From NCBI RefSeq assembly GCF_000244915.1, contig NZ_CM001442.1, positions 372,001 through 436,000 on the forward strand: DNA of 64,000 bases, in the 5' to 3' direction. Position 1 is the stretch's first letter. The number at the start of each line of letters is the position of its first letter. The stretch comes from Bradyrhizobium sp. WSM471. Its GTDB lineage: Bacteria > Pseudomonadota > Alphaproteobacteria > Rhizobiales > Xanthobacteraceae. Both the position numbers and the translations under genes were made by a program. Positions 46,374 through 57,703 of the stretch are shown piece by piece. The notes under the pieces were generated by a model. That model saw only the letters and a program-made list of their open reading frames with translations, searched no databases and was not told the origin of the DNA.

Positions 46374-47165
46374 TTAGTCGCGCTGGCCGAGGAGCTGCAG
46401 GAGCAGCGTGAACAGGTTGATGAAGTTCAGGTACAGCGACAGCGCGCCGGTGATGGCCGCACGCTCTGCGATGTCACCGCCGGCCGAGGCGTAGCCGTAG
46501 ATGTAGTCGTTCTTCAGCCGCTGGGTATCCCAGGCGGTGAGGCCCGCGAACACCAGCACGCCGACCACCGACACGACGAACTGCAGCACCGAGCTCGCCA
46601 GGAACAGGTTCACCAGGCTCGCGATGACGATGCCGATCAGGCCCATGAACAGGAACGAGCCCATTCCGCTCATGTCACGCTTGGTGGTGTAGCCGTAGAG
46701 GCTGAGTGCGCCGAAGGTCGCCGCGGTGATGAAGAACACCCGCACGATCGAGGTGTGGGTGAACACCAGGAAGATCGAGGACAGCGAGATGCCCATCAGC
46801 GCCGCGAACACCCAGAACAGGATCTGGGCCGTCGAGGGAGCGAGACGGTTGATGCCTGCCGAGATCACGAACACCATGGCGAGCGGCGCGAGCATAAACA
46901 GCCACTTCAGCGGGCTGACGAACATCGCGTAGCCGAACGGCGTCAGGAACAGCTTGCCGACGCGGACGGCTTCCGGGGTCGGAACGTCAGTCACGGCGGC
47001 CATGTAGACGCCGAGCGCGGCAAGGCCGGTGATGGCCAGGCCGATGCTCATGTAGTTGTAGATGCGCAGCATGTAGGCGCGCAGGCCGGCATCGACCGTC
47101 GCGGCGTCAACACGCCCGGCGGCCCTGCCGAAAGGAGAAGCGTAGTTACGGTCTAGGTCCGACAT
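46374..47165 (-). CDS. Bax inhibitor-1/YccA family membrane protein
   Basis: A 263-residue integral membrane protein with seven predicted helices. Family features are the N-terminal AYMLRIYNYMSIGLAITGLAALGVY, the central ALMGISLSSIFLVFTHTSIVRVFFITAATFGALSLYGYTTKRDMSGMGSFLFMGLIG, and the C-terminal NLFTLLLQLLGQRD. Bacterial relatives include YbhL/YccA, which interacts with FtsH, and BsYetJ, a pH-sensitive calcium leak channel; the function here is not known. Single gene with its own terminator. Confidence 0.93.
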   Translation of the reverse strand: MSDLDRNYASPFGRAAGRVDAATVDAGLRAYMLRIYNYMSIGLAITGLAALGVYMAAVTDVPTPEAVRVGKLFLTPFGYAMFVSPLKWLFMLAPLAMVFVISAGINRLAPSTAQILFWVFAALMGISLSSIFLVFTHTSIVRVFFITAATFGALSLYGYTTKRDMSGMGSFLFMGLIGIVIASLVNLFLASSVLQFVVSVVGVLVFAGLTAWDTQRLKNDYIYGYASAGGDIAERAAITGALSLYLNFINLFTLLLQLLGQRD

Positions 47166-47435
47166 GGTCGAATTCCCGTTGGTTGGTCCGGTCCGGCATT
47201 AGGGTCGCCATGCCGCCGGTTCGTCAAATTCTATCTCGGATACCGATGTCTGCCGACTAAATTTTGGCTAACAATCGGGAATCCGAACCCACTCGATATG
47301 TGGGAAACTAACACATCCGCTGCAACCTTCCACGCGCGGCTGAATGTCGCCCTCGCCCGCAATTCTGGCGAGCAGACGTGGTTAATCGCTGGAATCGTGC
47401 GATTTGGCTCCCGCGCAACCGCCCGCTACCATTTG

Positions 47436-50006
47436 TCACAAATTCCGCAACACGGTGGCGGGCTTTTTGTTCAACGCCAGGAGCGTGCCGGCGAGCCCGA
47501 GGCCCACCGTGACGACCAAGGCAGCCGCGACCACGCCGGCGGCGCTGCCGGCCTGCCAGACGAAAGTGAGGGTCATCAGCCGGGTCACGATCATCCAGGC
47601 CGCGACGCTGCCGGCGAAAACGCCGAACACCGCGGTGGCGAGCCCGATCAGAAGGTATTCGAGCGCATAGGCGCCGAGCAGCCGCAGCCGGGTCGCGCCC
47701 AAGGTCTTGAGGATCACCGCATCGTAGACCCTGTGACGATGCCCGGCGGCGAGCGCGCCGCCGAGCACCAGGATCGCCGAGATCAGGGTCACCGCGCTGG
47801 CGCCACGGATCGCCAGCGCAAGGTTGGTCACGACCGAGCCGACCGTCTCCATCACCTCGCGCACGCGCACGCTCGTCACCATCGGATAGGCGTCGGCGAC
47901 CTCCCTGATGATCTTGCCGTCGCCGGCCGCATCGCCGCCGGCTTCCGTCAGCGTCGCGATATGGGTGTGCGGCGCGCCCTTGAAGGCGTTCGGCGAGAAC
48001 ACCAGGACGAAATTGATGCCGAGGCCCTGCCAGTCGATGGTGCGCAGATTGCTGATCTTGGCGGGGATGTCGCGGCCGAGGATATTGACCACGACCTCGT
48101 CGCCGAGCTCGAGGCCTAGGCCGTCCGCGATCTTCTTCTCCATCGAAACCAGTGGCGGGCCGGAATAATCGGCGCTCCACCACTCGCCCTCGACCACCTT
48201 GGAGCCCTTCGGCAGCTCGGCGGTATAGGTCAGGCCACGGTCGCTCTGCAGCACCCACTCGGAATCGGTGCTGGGCTTGAGCTCCTCGGCGCGGACGCCA
48301 CGGGCTCCGACGATCCGCCCGCGCAGCATGGGCACGTCATCGACCTTCGCGCCGGGGGCGATCTGGCGCAGATAGGAGTCGAACTGCTCGGACTGCGTGC
48401 TCGGAATGTCGATGAAGAAGAACGATGGTGCGTGCTCGGGCAGCGCCGCCAGGAACTGCCGGCGCAGATTGCCGTCGATCTGGGTGATGGTGACGAGCAC
48501 GGCGAGCCCGAGCCCCAGCGACAGCACGACCGAGGGCGTCAGCGCGCCCGGCCGGTGGATGTTGGCAATCGCAAGTCGCAGCATCGGCCACCGCGTGCGC
48601 GGCAGCCGCCGCGCGATCGTCATCAGCAGGGCGGCAATGCCGCGCAGCAGCGCGAACACGACGACGGAGGAGGCCACGAACACAGCGGCGATGCGCTTGT
48701 CGAAGGAGAGGCCAATCACGACAGCGATGAGCAGCGCGATCACGACGGCCATGAAGATGAGATAGCTCCAGCGTGGCCTATGCCATTCGGAGCTGATGGT
48801 GTCGCGGAACAGCGCGGCCACCGGCACGTCGTGTACGCGCCCGAGCGGCCACAGGCCGAAGGCAAGCGCCGTGAGCAGCCCGTAGACGAACGACAGCGCA
48901 AGCTCGTCGGCATGCACCGCCGGCACGACCGGCAGCGGCAGCAGCTTGCCGAACAGGCCGACGATCGCGAACGGCATGGCGGCGCCGAGCGCGAGGCCGA
49001 TCGCCGAGCCGATTGCGGCGAGCAGAAGAACCTGGGCGAGATAGATGCCGAACACGTCGCGCCCGGTGGCGCCGACGGCCTTGAAGGCCGCGATCACCTC
49101 GAGCTTGTGGTCGATATGGGCCTTGACGGCGTTGGCGACACCGACGCCGCCGACCAGCAGCGCGGCGAGGCCGACCAGCGTCAGGAACTGCGTGAAGCGG
49201 TTGATGTTGCGCTCGAGCTGCGGCGAGGCATTGGAGCGGCTGCGGACCTCCCAGCCGGCCTGCGGCGCAGTGTTCCGCGCATCCGCGATGAAGGCGTCGG
49301 TCGCGCGCTCGCTATTGGCGATCTCCGGCAGCTTCACCCGGTAGACCCAGCGCACCAGGCTGCCGGGCTGGACCAGCCCGGTGGCGCGCAGGCCCGCCTC
49401 GCTGATCAGGAAGCGCGGGCCGAAGCCGATGCCGCCGGCGAGCTTGTCGGGCTCGGCTTCGACGGCGCTGCGGATCTGGAACGTCGCAGCCCCGACGGTG
49501 ACGCGATCGCCGGTCTTGAGCGACAGTCGCGCCAGCAGCGTCGGATCGGCGGCCGCGCCGAACGCGCCGTCGTGCTCCGCGAGCAGGTCGGACATCGGCA
49601 GCGGCGGCGCCAGGGTCAGCTGCCCCAGCATCGGATAGGTGTCGTCGACCGCCTTCATCTCGACCAGCGCCAGCTTGCCCTCGGCCGAGCGCGCCATGCC
49701 GCGCAGTGTGGCGGCGCTCGAAACGGTGCCGCGCGAACGCAGGAAGGCGACTTCCTCCGGCTTCGCCTCGCGCTGAAACAGGACGAACGACACGTCGCCG
49801 CCGAGCAGCGTACGGCCCTCGCGGGCGAGGCCGTCGCTCAGGCTGGCCGAGACCGAGCCGACGCCGGCGATCGCCATCACGCCGAGCGCGATGCAGGCGA
49901 TGAAGACGTAGAAGCCGCGCAGGCCGCCGCGCAATTCGCGCAGCGCGTAGCGCAGCGACAGCGCGACGCCGTTGGGTTTCGCGAACGGTTCGGCAGCGAT
50001 GCTCAT
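47436..50006 (-). CDS. ABC transporter permease, FtsX-like (YbbP-type)
   Basis: An 856-residue permease with the layout of the E. coli YbbP family: an N-terminal helix (YVFIACIALGVMAIAGVGSVSASL), a large periplasmic part, two FtsX blocks (about 250-440 and 740-850) and about ten helices. Such pairs with YbbA-type ATPases are linked to export or remodelling of lipids or lipoproteins; the substrate is not known. The start overlaps the ATPase stop by four bases (ATGA). The gene is near a TesA-like esterase, as in E. coli (ybbP-ybbA-tesA), supporting the assignment. Confidence 0.92.
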   Translation of the reverse strand: MSIAAEPFAKPNGVALSLRYALRELRGGLRGFYVFIACIALGVMAIAGVGSVSASLSDGLAREGRTLLGGDVSFVLFQREAKPEEVAFLRSRGTVSSAATLRGMARSAEGKLALVEMKAVDDTYPMLGQLTLAPPLPMSDLLAEHDGAFGAAADPTLLARLSLKTGDRVTVGAATFQIRSAVEAEPDKLAGGIGFGPRFLISEAGLRATGLVQPGSLVRWVYRVKLPEIANSERATDAFIADARNTAPQAGWEVRSRSNASPQLERNINRFTQFLTLVGLAALLVGGVGVANAVKAHIDHKLEVIAAFKAVGATGRDVFGIYLAQVLLLAAIGSAIGLALGAAMPFAIVGLFGKLLPLPVVPAVHADELALSFVYGLLTALAFGLWPLGRVHDVPVAALFRDTISSEWHRPRWSYLIFMAVVIALLIAVVIGLSFDKRIAAVFVASSVVVFALLRGIAALLMTIARRLPRTRWPMLRLAIANIHRPGALTPSVVLSLGLGLAVLVTITQIDGNLRRQFLAALPEHAPSFFFIDIPSTQSEQFDSYLRQIAPGAKVDDVPMLRGRIVGARGVRAEELKPSTDSEWVLQSDRGLTYTAELPKGSKVVEGEWWSADYSGPPLVSMEKKIADGLGLELGDEVVVNILGRDIPAKISNLRTIDWQGLGINFVLVFSPNAFKGAPHTHIATLTEAGGDAAGDGKIIREVADAYPMVTSVRVREVMETVGSVVTNLALAIRGASAVTLISAILVLGGALAAGHRHRVYDAVILKTLGATRLRLLGAYALEYLLIGLATAVFGVFAGSVAAWMIVTRLMTLTFVWQAGSAAGVVAAALVVTVGLGLAGTLLALNKKPATVLRNL

Positions 50007-50725
50007 GCCGGCGCCGACTGCGTGTCGATGCGTCCGGAGCGCAGGCGGATCACGCGATCGCAGCGATGCGCGAGCGAGGAATCATGCGTGACCAGCACCA
50101 GCGTCATGCCGCGCTCGGCATGCTTGCTGAACAGAAGGTCGACGATCTGTTGTCCCGTGGCTTCGTCGAGATTGCCGGTCGGCTCGTCGGCAACGAGGAT
50201 CGCGGGATCGGGTGCCAATGCGCGGGCCAGCGCGACCCGCTGCTGCTCGCCGCCGGAGAGCTGGGTCGGATAATGATGCAGACGGTCGCCGAGCCCGACC
50301 GATTGCAGCTCCTGCGCCGCGCGCTTGGCGGCGTCGGGATTGCCCGCAAGTTCGAGCGGCACCGCGACGTTCTCCAGCGCCGTCATGGTCGGGATCAAAT
50401 GGAAGGACTGGAAGACGATGCCGACCTGGCGACCGCGGAAGCGGGCCAGCGCGTCCTCGTCGAGGGCATTGAAAGGCGTGCCGCTGACCACCACCTCTCC
50501 GCTATCAGGACGCTCCAGCCCCGCCATCACCATCAGCAGCGTGGATTTGCCCGAGCCTGACGGGCCGATCAGGCCGATCGTCTCGCTCCGGCCCACGCGC
50601 AAGCTGATATCCTTGAGGATGTGAACGCGTGCCGCGCCCGTACCCAATGACAGATTGACGTTGGAGATGGCGATGGTGTCGGCCGAACTGTCGGCGAGCG
50701 AAGAGGAAGAGATGCGAGTGTCCAT
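50003..50725 (-). CDS. ABC transporter ATP-binding protein (YbbA-type)
   Basis: A 240-residue ATPase of the MacB/LolD class. It has Walker A GPSGSGKS at 54-61, signature [15 protein letters not shown], Walker [17 protein letters not shown] and H-loop VTHD. It is paired with the adjacent FtsX-like permease (ATGA overlap). The ATG at 50725 lies within CCATGG, which is also an ATG on the other strand for the divergent esterase. A TTG six codons upstream is an alternative start. Confidence 0.93.
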   Translation of the reverse strand: MDTRISSSSLADSSADTIAISNVNLSLGTGAARVHILKDISLRVGRSETIGLIGPSGSGKSTLLMVMAGLERPDSGEVVVSGTPFNALDEDALARFRGRQVGIVFQSFHLIPTMTALENVAVPLELAGNPDAAKRAAQELQSVGLGDRLHHYPTQLSGGEQQRVALARALAPDPAILVADEPTGNLDEATGQQIVDLLFSKHAERGMTLVLVTHDSSLAHRCDRVIRLRSGRIDTQSAPA

Positions 50726-51416
50726 GGTCCGGTCATATGGCAACTCCGCACGCGCGGTCGAGAGGCGTTACGGATTGTTCATGCACATAGCCGTGTTGAT
50801 GTTCGCTTTGATGACGGTCGCAAACCCGGCATGGGCTGAGGCTGCGAAGCCGATCAAGCTGGTGGTTCTCGGCGATTCCTTGAGCGCCGGCCTTGGCCTC
50901 CCGGCCCAGGAAGCGTTCCCCACAAAGCTTCAAAAAGCTTTGCAAGACAAAGGCATAGAGGTCGGCATGACCAATGCCGGGGTGTCCGGCGACACCTCCT
51001 CGGGGGGCCGTGACCGGCTGGACTGGTCGGTCCCCGACGGAACCGACGGCGTGATCATCGAGCTCGGCGCCAACGATGCGTTGCGCGGCATCGATCCCGA
51101 TTTGACGCGCACCGCGCTGACCGAGATCGTCCAGCGCCTCGAGGCACGCAAGATCGCGGTGATGCTGTGCGGCATGCTGGCGCCGCCGAATTACGGCGCG
51201 GATTACGCCGCGCGCTTCAATTCGATTTATCCGGATCTGGCGAAAAAATTCGGCGTGCCGCTTTATCCGTTTTTTCTCGACGGTGTCGCGGCCGATGCCA
51301 AGCTCAACCAGGCCGACGGCATTCATCCGACCGCGCCCGGTGTCGACATCATCGTCAAGAATATCTTGCCCACGGTTGAGGCATTCCTTGGCACCATAGC
51401 TGAGCAACGGCGTTGA
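50712..51416 (+). CDS. tesA: Periplasmic SGNH-type esterase (arylesterase/TesA-like)
   Basis: Hydrolyses thioesters or esters (thioesterase I/lysophospholipase L1 family). The 234-residue product has VVLGDSLSAGLG (Ser56), GANDALRG with the Asn, and the catalytic DGIHPTAPG near the end. A signal peptide is seen in MHIAVLMFALMTVANPAWA. The start is uncertain: ATG at 50712 follows a strong AGAGGAAGAG, ATG at 50724 is next, and ATG at 50781 gives the cleanest signal peptide but a poor ribosome site. With the first choice the gene overlaps the divergent ATPase by 14 bases. Confidence 0.85.
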   Translation: MRVSMVRSYGNSARAVERRYGLFMHIAVLMFALMTVANPAWAEAAKPIKLVVLGDSLSAGLGLPAQEAFPTKLQKALQDKGIEVGMTNAGVSGDTSSGGRDRLDWSVPDGTDGVIIELGANDALRGIDPDLTRTALTEIVQRLEARKIAVMLCGMLAPPNYGADYAARFNSIYPDLAKKFGVPLYPFFLDGVAADAKLNQADGIHPTAPGVDIIVKNILPTVEAFLGTIAEQRR

Positions 51417-51591
51417 AAAGCAGGCAACGCTAACCGTAATTCCCAGGGTTTTACCGGGGTGAGGCGCGCGATGCTTCGCAGAGTCACACAACTGCGATAG
51501 GAATTAAGGTACCGGTGATTCGTCGCCGGCTCTAAAATTTGGACATGGTCTTTCTGAAGGGATCATGCCCAAGCATCGGGAGTGCGAAACG

Positions 51592-52128
51592 ATGCCGCGT
51601 TTGTTCACTGGTCTGGAAATCCCGGCCGAGATTGGCCAGTCGCTTTCCAATTTGCGGGGCGGCCTTCCCGGCGCCCGCTGGATCGATCCCGAAAATTACC
51701 ACGTCACCCTGCGCTTCATCGGCAATATCGACGGCATGTCCGCCAACGAGATCGCCTCGATGCTGTTTCGCGTCGACCGCAAGCCGTTCGAGGTGAAGGT
51801 GCAGGGCTTGCAGAGTTTCGGCGGACGCAAGCCGCGCGCGGTGGTCGCCACCATCGTGCCGAGCAAGCCGCTGATGGAATTGCAGGCCGAGCTCGAGCGC
51901 CTGATGCAGCGGATCGGCCTCGACCCTGAAGGCCGCAAGTTCATCCCGCATGTCACGCTGGCCCGGCTGCACGACGCCACCGACCGTGACGTCGCCGATT
52001 ATCTTTCGCTGCGTGGCTATTTTCCCAGCAAGGCGTTCACGGCCGAACGTTTTGTTCTGTTCTCGTCCCGCGCCTCAACCGGCGGCGGCCCCTATGTGGT
52101 GGAGGACGCCTACGAGCTGTGTGAGTAG
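51592..52128 (+). CDS. thpR: RNA 2',3'-cyclic phosphodiesterase (2H family)
   Basis: A 178-residue 2H phosphoesterase that opens 2',3'-cyclic ends in RNA (formerly 2'-5' RNA ligase). The two HxTx motifs are HVTL at 37-40 (ENYHVTLRFIG) and HVTL at 119-122 (FIPHVTLARL), the catalytic pair of the fold. PRLFTGLEIPAEI is the usual start. The ATG at 51592 has GGGAG upstream; an ATG nine codons earlier is less well supported. Repeat R20 begins nine bases after the stop. Confidence 0.92.
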   Translation: MPRLFTGLEIPAEIGQSLSNLRGGLPGARWIDPENYHVTLRFIGNIDGMSANEIASMLFRVDRKPFEVKVQGLQSFGGRKPRAVVATIVPSKPLMELQAELERLMQRIGLDPEGRKFIPHVTLARLHDATDRDVADYLSLRGYFPSKAFTAERFVLFSSRASTGGGPYVVEDAYELCE

Positions 52129-52137
52129 GTTCTTCTT

Positions 52138-52303
52138 CACCTCTCCCCGCTTGCGGGGAGAGGTCGAATTCGATCGCAGATCGAATTCGGGTGAGGGGGT
52201 ACAGGTCTTTACGACGCATCTCATGTGCGGAGAGGCCCCTCACCCCAACCCTCTCAGCGCGAGCGAAGCTCGTCGCGACCCCGTAAGAACGGGGCGAGGG
52301 AGA
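52138..52303. repeat. Palindromic repeat R20 (type H-like)
   Basis: CACCTCTCCCCGCTTGCGGGG with GCCCCTCACCCCAACCCTCTC and CTTACGGGG-like modules; GATTCGAATTC-type GAATTCGATC / GATCGAATTC pair inside. The mosaic structure is more complex than in the other elements. It separates thpR from zapE. Confidence 0.7.
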
Positions 52304-52368
52304 AAGCGCATAGCGCCCCGCCCCAATTGACGGCTTGCAATTTTCGCCCATCTCTGGCGGTAAAGAGC

Positions 52369-53553
52369 ATGCTCTCGACCCCCAGTTCCTCATTCCGCGA
52401 GGCCTATCAGGCCCAGATCGCGTCCGGTGCGATCGAGCCCGACGCTGCGCAGGCCGAAATCGCCGACGCCTATGCGGCGCTCGACCAGCGGCTCGCCGAT
52501 TACAAGCCGGCGCGCAAGCAGGGGCTGCTCAGCCGCCTGTTCAGCAGCGACAAGGACGAGGCGCCGCACGGGCTCTACGTCCATGGCGAGGTCGGCCGCG
52601 GCAAGACCATGCTGATGGATCTGTTCTTCCAGCACTCGACCGTCGAGCACAAGCGGCGCGCGCATTTTCACGAATTCATGGCTGACGTGCACGAGCGCAT
52701 CTACGATTATCGCCAGGGCATCGCACGCGGCGAGATCGCCGATGGTGACGTCATCGCGCTGACCGCGCATGCGATCTTCGAGGAGAGCTGGCTGCTCTGT
52801 TTCGACGAATTCCACGTCACCGACATCGCGGACGCGATGATCCTCGGCCGCCTGTTCGCAAAGCTGCTGGAGCTCGGCACCGTGGTGGTCGCGACCTCCA
52901 ACGTCGCGCCTGACGACCTCTACAAGGGCGGTCTGAACCGTTCGCTGTTCCTGCCCTTCATCCGGCAGATCACCGACCACATGGACGTGCTGCGGCTCGA
53001 CGCGCGCACCGACTTCCGGCTGGAAAAGCTTCAGGGCGTGCCGATGTGGCTGACTCCTGCAGACGCTGAGGCTGACACCGCGCTCGATCGCGCCTGGTCG
53101 AGGATGTCAGGCGGCGCCAAATGCAAGTCGCGCGATATTTCGATCAAGGGCCGCATCCTGCACGTGCCGTGCTCGGCCCACGGCGTAGCGCGCTTCGCGT
53201 TCGCCGATCTCTGCGAGAAGCCGCTCGGGGCATCCGACTATCTCAGGCTGGCGCACGATTATCACACCATTCTGGTCGACCATATTCCAGTGATGGACAT
53301 CTCCCAGCGCAACGCCGCCAAGCGCTTCATCACGCTGATCGACACGCTGTATGACAATGCCGTGAAGCTGATGGCCTCGGCCGATGCCAACCCGATCTCG
53401 CTCTATCTTGCCAACGAGGGCAACGAGGCCAACGACTTCAAGCGCACGGCGTCGCGCCTGATCGAAATGAGCTCGGAATCCTATCTGGCGCTGCCCCATG
53501 GCCGCAAGGATTCCACAGCCAGCGGCTCGACCAAAGGTTTGGTTGAGACTTAA
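52369..53553 (+). CDS. zapE: Cell division protein ZapE (AFG1-type ATPase)
   Basis: AAA-like ATPase; in E. coli ZapE destabilises FtsZ polymers during constriction under low oxygen or stress. The 394-residue protein has Walker A GEVGRGKT (73-80), Walker B LLCFDEFHVTDIADAMILGRLF near 142-163, VVVATSNVAPDDLYKGGLNRSLFLPFI (sensor), and the C-terminal Arg-finger region ISQRNAAKRFITLIDTLYD. The ATG at 52369 is used; the frame is open upstream through repeat R20, which is not coding. Confidence 0.93.
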   Translation: MLSTPSSSFREAYQAQIASGAIEPDAAQAEIADAYAALDQRLADYKPARKQGLLSRLFSSDKDEAPHGLYVHGEVGRGKTMLMDLFFQHSTVEHKRRAHFHEFMADVHERIYDYRQGIARGEIADGDVIALTAHAIFEESWLLCFDEFHVTDIADAMILGRLFAKLLELGTVVVATSNVAPDDLYKGGLNRSLFLPFIRQITDHMDVLRLDARTDFRLEKLQGVPMWLTPADAEADTALDRAWSRMSGGAKCKSRDISIKGRILHVPCSAHGVARFAFADLCEKPLGASDYLRLAHDYHTILVDHIPVMDISQRNAAKRFITLIDTLYDNAVKLMASADANPISLYLANEGNEANDFKRTASRLIEMSSESYLALPHGRKDSTASGSTKGLVET

Positions 53554-53564
53554 GTCCTATACGG

Positions 53565-54763
<1,199 letters not shown>

Positions 54764-54777
54764 ACCCAACAATTCCC

Positions 54778-54811
54778 GCCGAAGACCGAAACCCGGTCTT
54801 CGGCGGTTTCA
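54778..54811 (+). terminator. Rho-independent terminator of mdh
   Basis: A 12-base-pair stem CCGCCGAAGACC / GGTCTTCGGCGG with a seven-base loop, then TTTCACTT. Confidence 0.85.
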
Positions 54812-54898
54812 CTTCCGGGTCCCGGCTGTTCAGGCGGGCTCGGATCGGCAGTCCAGAGATCGATGTCAGAGAATCCGGGTTGCAGTTCCTGTGGTATA

Positions 54899-54908
54899 TG
54901 GTATGCCA
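54899..54908. promoter_or_regulatory. TGGTATGCCA upstream of sucC (second copy of the sdh palindrome)
   Basis: One mismatch from TGGTATACCA at 782-791. TGGTATA directly to its left (54892-54898) gives a tandem TGGTAT pattern. 58 bases before the sucC start. The operator role is inferred. Confidence 0.4.
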
Positions 54909-54966
54909 GCCACAAGACTGAGGTGGGCCTACGAGGTCACCGCCCGCGGGTTCAGGGAGCGACCAT

Positions 54967-56163
54967 ATGAATATCCATGAATATCAGGCCAAAGCGCTGC
55001 TGAACGAGTTCGGCGTCGCGATCTCCAAGGGCGTTCCGGTCCTGAAGGCGGCTGATGCGGACGCAGCGGCAAAGGCACTCCCTGGCCCGGTCTGGGTCGT
55101 GAAGAGCCAGATCCACGCCGGCGGCCGCGGCAAAGGTAAGTTCAAGGAGGCCTCGGCGGGCGACAAGGGCGGGGTGCGCATCGCCAAGTCGGCCGCGGAG
55201 GTTTCCGAATTCGCCAAGCAGATGCTCGGCGCCACCCTCGTCACCATCCAGACCGGCCCCGCCGGCAAGCAGGTCAACCGCCTCTACATCGAGGACGGCT
55301 CCGACATCGACAAGGAATTCTACCTCTCGATCCTGGTCGACCGCGAGACCTCTCGCGTCTCCTTCGTGGTGTCGACCGAGGGCGGCGTCAATATCGAGGA
55401 CGTCGCGCACAACAGCCCTGAGAAGATCGTGACCTTCTCGATCGATCCCGCGACCGGCATCATGGGCCATCACGGCCGCACCGTCGCGAACGCGCTGAAG
55501 CTCTCCGGCGATCTCGCCAAGCAGGCCGAGAAGCTCACCGCGCAGCTCTATGCGGCGTTCGTCGCCAAGGACATGTCGATGCTGGAGATCAACCCGCTGG
55601 TCGTGACCAAGCAGGGCCAGCTCCGCGTGCTCGACGCCAAGGTGTCGTTCGACGACAACGCCCTGTTCCGTCATCCCGAGGTGCTCGCGTTGCGCGACGA
55701 GACCGAGGAAGACGCCAAGGAAATCGAGGCGTCGAAATACGACCTCAACTACGTCACCCTCGACGGCAATATCGGCTGCATGGTCAACGGCGCCGGCCTC
55801 GCGATGGCGACGATGGACATCATCAAGCTCTACGGCATGGCGCCGGCGAACTTCCTCGACGTCGGCGGCAGCGCCAGCAAGGAGAAGGTCGCGGCCGCCT
55901 TCAAGATCATCACCGCCGACCCCAACGTGAAGGGCATCCTGGTCAACATCTTCGGTGGCATCATGAAGTGCGACGTGATCGCCGAGGGCGTCACGGCTGC
56001 GGTTCGTGAAGTCGGCCTCAGCGTGCCGCTGGTGGTTCGCCTCGAAGGCACCAATGTCGAGCTGGGCAAGAAGATCATCCGTGAGTCCGGCCTGAACGTG
56101 GTGCCTGCCGACAATCTCGACGACGCCGCGCAGAAGATCGTGAAGGCCGTCAAGGGAGGCTGA
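54967..56163 (+). CDS. sucC: Succinyl-CoA synthetase beta subunit (ADP-forming)
   Basis: With SucD makes ATP or GTP from succinyl-CoA. The 398-residue protein starts [19 protein letters not shown], has the ATP-grasp region ([19 protein letters not shown] near 45-63, the nucleotide loop) and [12 protein letters not shown] near 202-213, and the CoA-ligase part [17 protein letters not shown] near 275-291, [13 protein letters not shown] near 336-348. A DUF1579 gene intervenes before sucD, which is unusual since sucC and sucD normally abut. Confidence 0.98.
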   Translation: MNIHEYQAKALLNEFGVAISKGVPVLKAADADAAAKALPGPVWVVKSQIHAGGRGKGKFKEASAGDKGGVRIAKSAAEVSEFAKQMLGATLVTIQTGPAGKQVNRLYIEDGSDIDKEFYLSILVDRETSRVSFVVSTEGGVNIEDVAHNSPEKIVTFSIDPATGIMGHHGRTVANALKLSGDLAKQAEKLTAQLYAAFVAKDMSMLEINPLVVTKQGQLRVLDAKVSFDDNALFRHPEVLALRDETEEDAKEIEASKYDLNYVTLDGNIGCMVNGAGLAMATMDIIKLYGMAPANFLDVGGSASKEKVAAAFKIITADPNVKGILVNIFGGIMKCDVIAEGVTAAVREVGLSVPLVVRLEGTNVELGKKIIRESGLNVVPADNLDDAAQKIVKAVKGG

Positions 56164-56167
56164 GGCC

Positions 56168-56647
56168 ATGACCCAGGACCATCTCGCTGCATCATCCCCG
56201 CTGCCGGAGCACGCGCGTCTTGCCGCGTTCGCCGGTGAATGGAATGGCGAAGAGGTGGTCTTTCCGTCGCGCTGGACAGAGGGCGGGACGGCGACCTCTC
56301 GCGTCGTGGCCCACATGGATCTCAATGGCTTCTATCTGATCCAAGACTCGGTCCAGACCCGCGACGGCAAGCAGAGCTTCGCCACCCACGGCATCTTCAC
56401 CTTCGACCGCGAAGACCGGACCTACAAATTGTTCTGGTACGATTCGCTCGGCTACACGCCGCCCTCGCCCGCCTCCGGCGGGTGGGTCGGCAAGACCCTG
56501 ACGCTGGTGCGCGGCTCGCTCCGCGGCAATGCGCGCCACGTCTATGAAATCATCGACGACGATTCCTATTCGTTGAAGATCCAGTTCTCGCCGGACGCGG
56601 AAGGCTGGGCCGACGTGCTCACCGGCGTCTACCGCCGCATCCACTGA
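56168..56647 (+). CDS. DUF1579-like protein inserted between sucC and sucD
   Basis: A 159-residue cytoplasmic protein of the DUF1579 type (lipocalin-like beta barrel): [14 protein letters not shown] near 17-30, [24 protein letters not shown] near 45-68, [21 protein letters not shown] near 74-94, [18 protein letters not shown]. The function is not known. The start is 4 bases after the sucC stop and the end 34 bases before sucD, so it is in the suc operon. Codon use looks native. Confidence 0.87.
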   Translation: MTQDHLAASSPLPEHARLAAFAGEWNGEEVVFPSRWTEGGTATSRVVAHMDLNGFYLIQDSVQTRDGKQSFATHGIFTFDREDRTYKLFWYDSLGYTPPSPASGGWVGKTLTLVRGSLRGNARHVYEIIDDDSYSLKIQFSPDAEGWADVLTGVYRRIH

Positions 56648-56681
56648 CCTCTCACTCGTTAGTTTCGCGAAAGCAGACCTC

Positions 56682-57566
56682 ATGTCCATCCTGATCGACA
56701 AGAACACCAAGGTCATCTGCCAGGGCTTTACCGGCAAGAACGGCACCTTCCACTCGGAGGCCGCGATTGCCTATGGCACCAAGATGGTCGGCGGCACCTC
56801 GCCGGGCAAAGGCGGCGCGACGCATCTGGGTCTGCCGGTGTTCGACACCGTGCGCGAGGCGCGTGAGAAGACCGGCGCCGATGCGTCGGTGATCTACGTG
56901 CCGCCGCCGGGCGCGGCCGATGCGATCTGCGAAGCCATCGATGCCGAGATCCCGCTGATCGTCTGCATCACCGAAGGTATCCCGGTCATCGACATGGTCC
57001 GCGTGAAGCGTTCGCTGGCCGGCTCCAAGTCGCGCCTGATCGGGCCGAACTGCCCGGGCGTCATGACTGCCGGCGAGTGCAAGATCGGCATCATGCCGGC
57101 CAACATCTTCAAGACCGGCAGCGTCGGCATCGTCTCGCGCTCGGGCACCCTGACCTACGAAGCCGTGTTCCAGACCACCCAGGAAGGCCTCGGCCAGACC
57201 ACGGCAGTCGGCATCGGTGGCGACCCGGTCAAGGGAACCGAGTTCATCGACGTGCTGGAAATGCTGCTCGGCGACCCCAAGACCGAATCGATCATCATGA
57301 TCGGCGAGATCGGCGGTTCCGCCGAGGAGGACGCTGCCCAGTTCCTCAAGGACGAGGCCAAGCGCGGCCGCAAGAAGCCGATGGTCGGTTTCATTGCCGG
57401 TGTCACGGCCCCTCCCGGCCGCCGCATGGGCCACGCCGGCGCGATCATTTCGGGCGGCAAGGGGGACGCCGGTTCGAAGACCGACGCGATGAAATCGGCT
57501 GGAATTACAGTGTCGCCATCTCCCGCTCGGCTCGGGCACACGCTTGCCGAAAAATTGAAAGCCTGA
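56682..57566 (+). CDS. sucD: Succinyl-CoA synthetase alpha subunit
   Basis: CoA-binding and phosphohistidine subunit of succinyl-CoA synthetase. The 294-residue protein has [12 protein letters not shown] near 15-26, [20 protein letters not shown] near 120-139, and the phospho-His in [17 protein letters not shown] (His251). The [10 protein letters not shown] motif near 211-220 is conserved. It ends 137 bases before sucA. Confidence 0.98.
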   Translation: MSILIDKNTKVICQGFTGKNGTFHSEAAIAYGTKMVGGTSPGKGGATHLGLPVFDTVREAREKTGADASVIYVPPPGAADAICEAIDAEIPLIVCITEGIPVIDMVRVKRSLAGSKSRLIGPNCPGVMTAGECKIGIMPANIFKTGSVGIVSRSGTLTYEAVFQTTQEGLGQTTAVGIGGDPVKGTEFIDVLEMLLGDPKTESIIMIGEIGGSAEEDAAQFLKDEAKRGRKKPMVGFIAGVTAPPGRRMGHAGAIISGGKGDAGSKTDAMKSAGITVSPSPARLGHTLAEKLKA

Positions 57567-57703
57567 TTCATACCTTCGTAATTTTCCGGGCGAAGTTTCG
57601 CTGCAAATAGGGTAAATGGTGCCTGTCGCGCTGGTCCTCTGCCGGGGAGCCCAGCGCCAGCGCCGTTTGTTATGCGCGAACCGAAATCGCCAGGAACTCA
57701 AGT

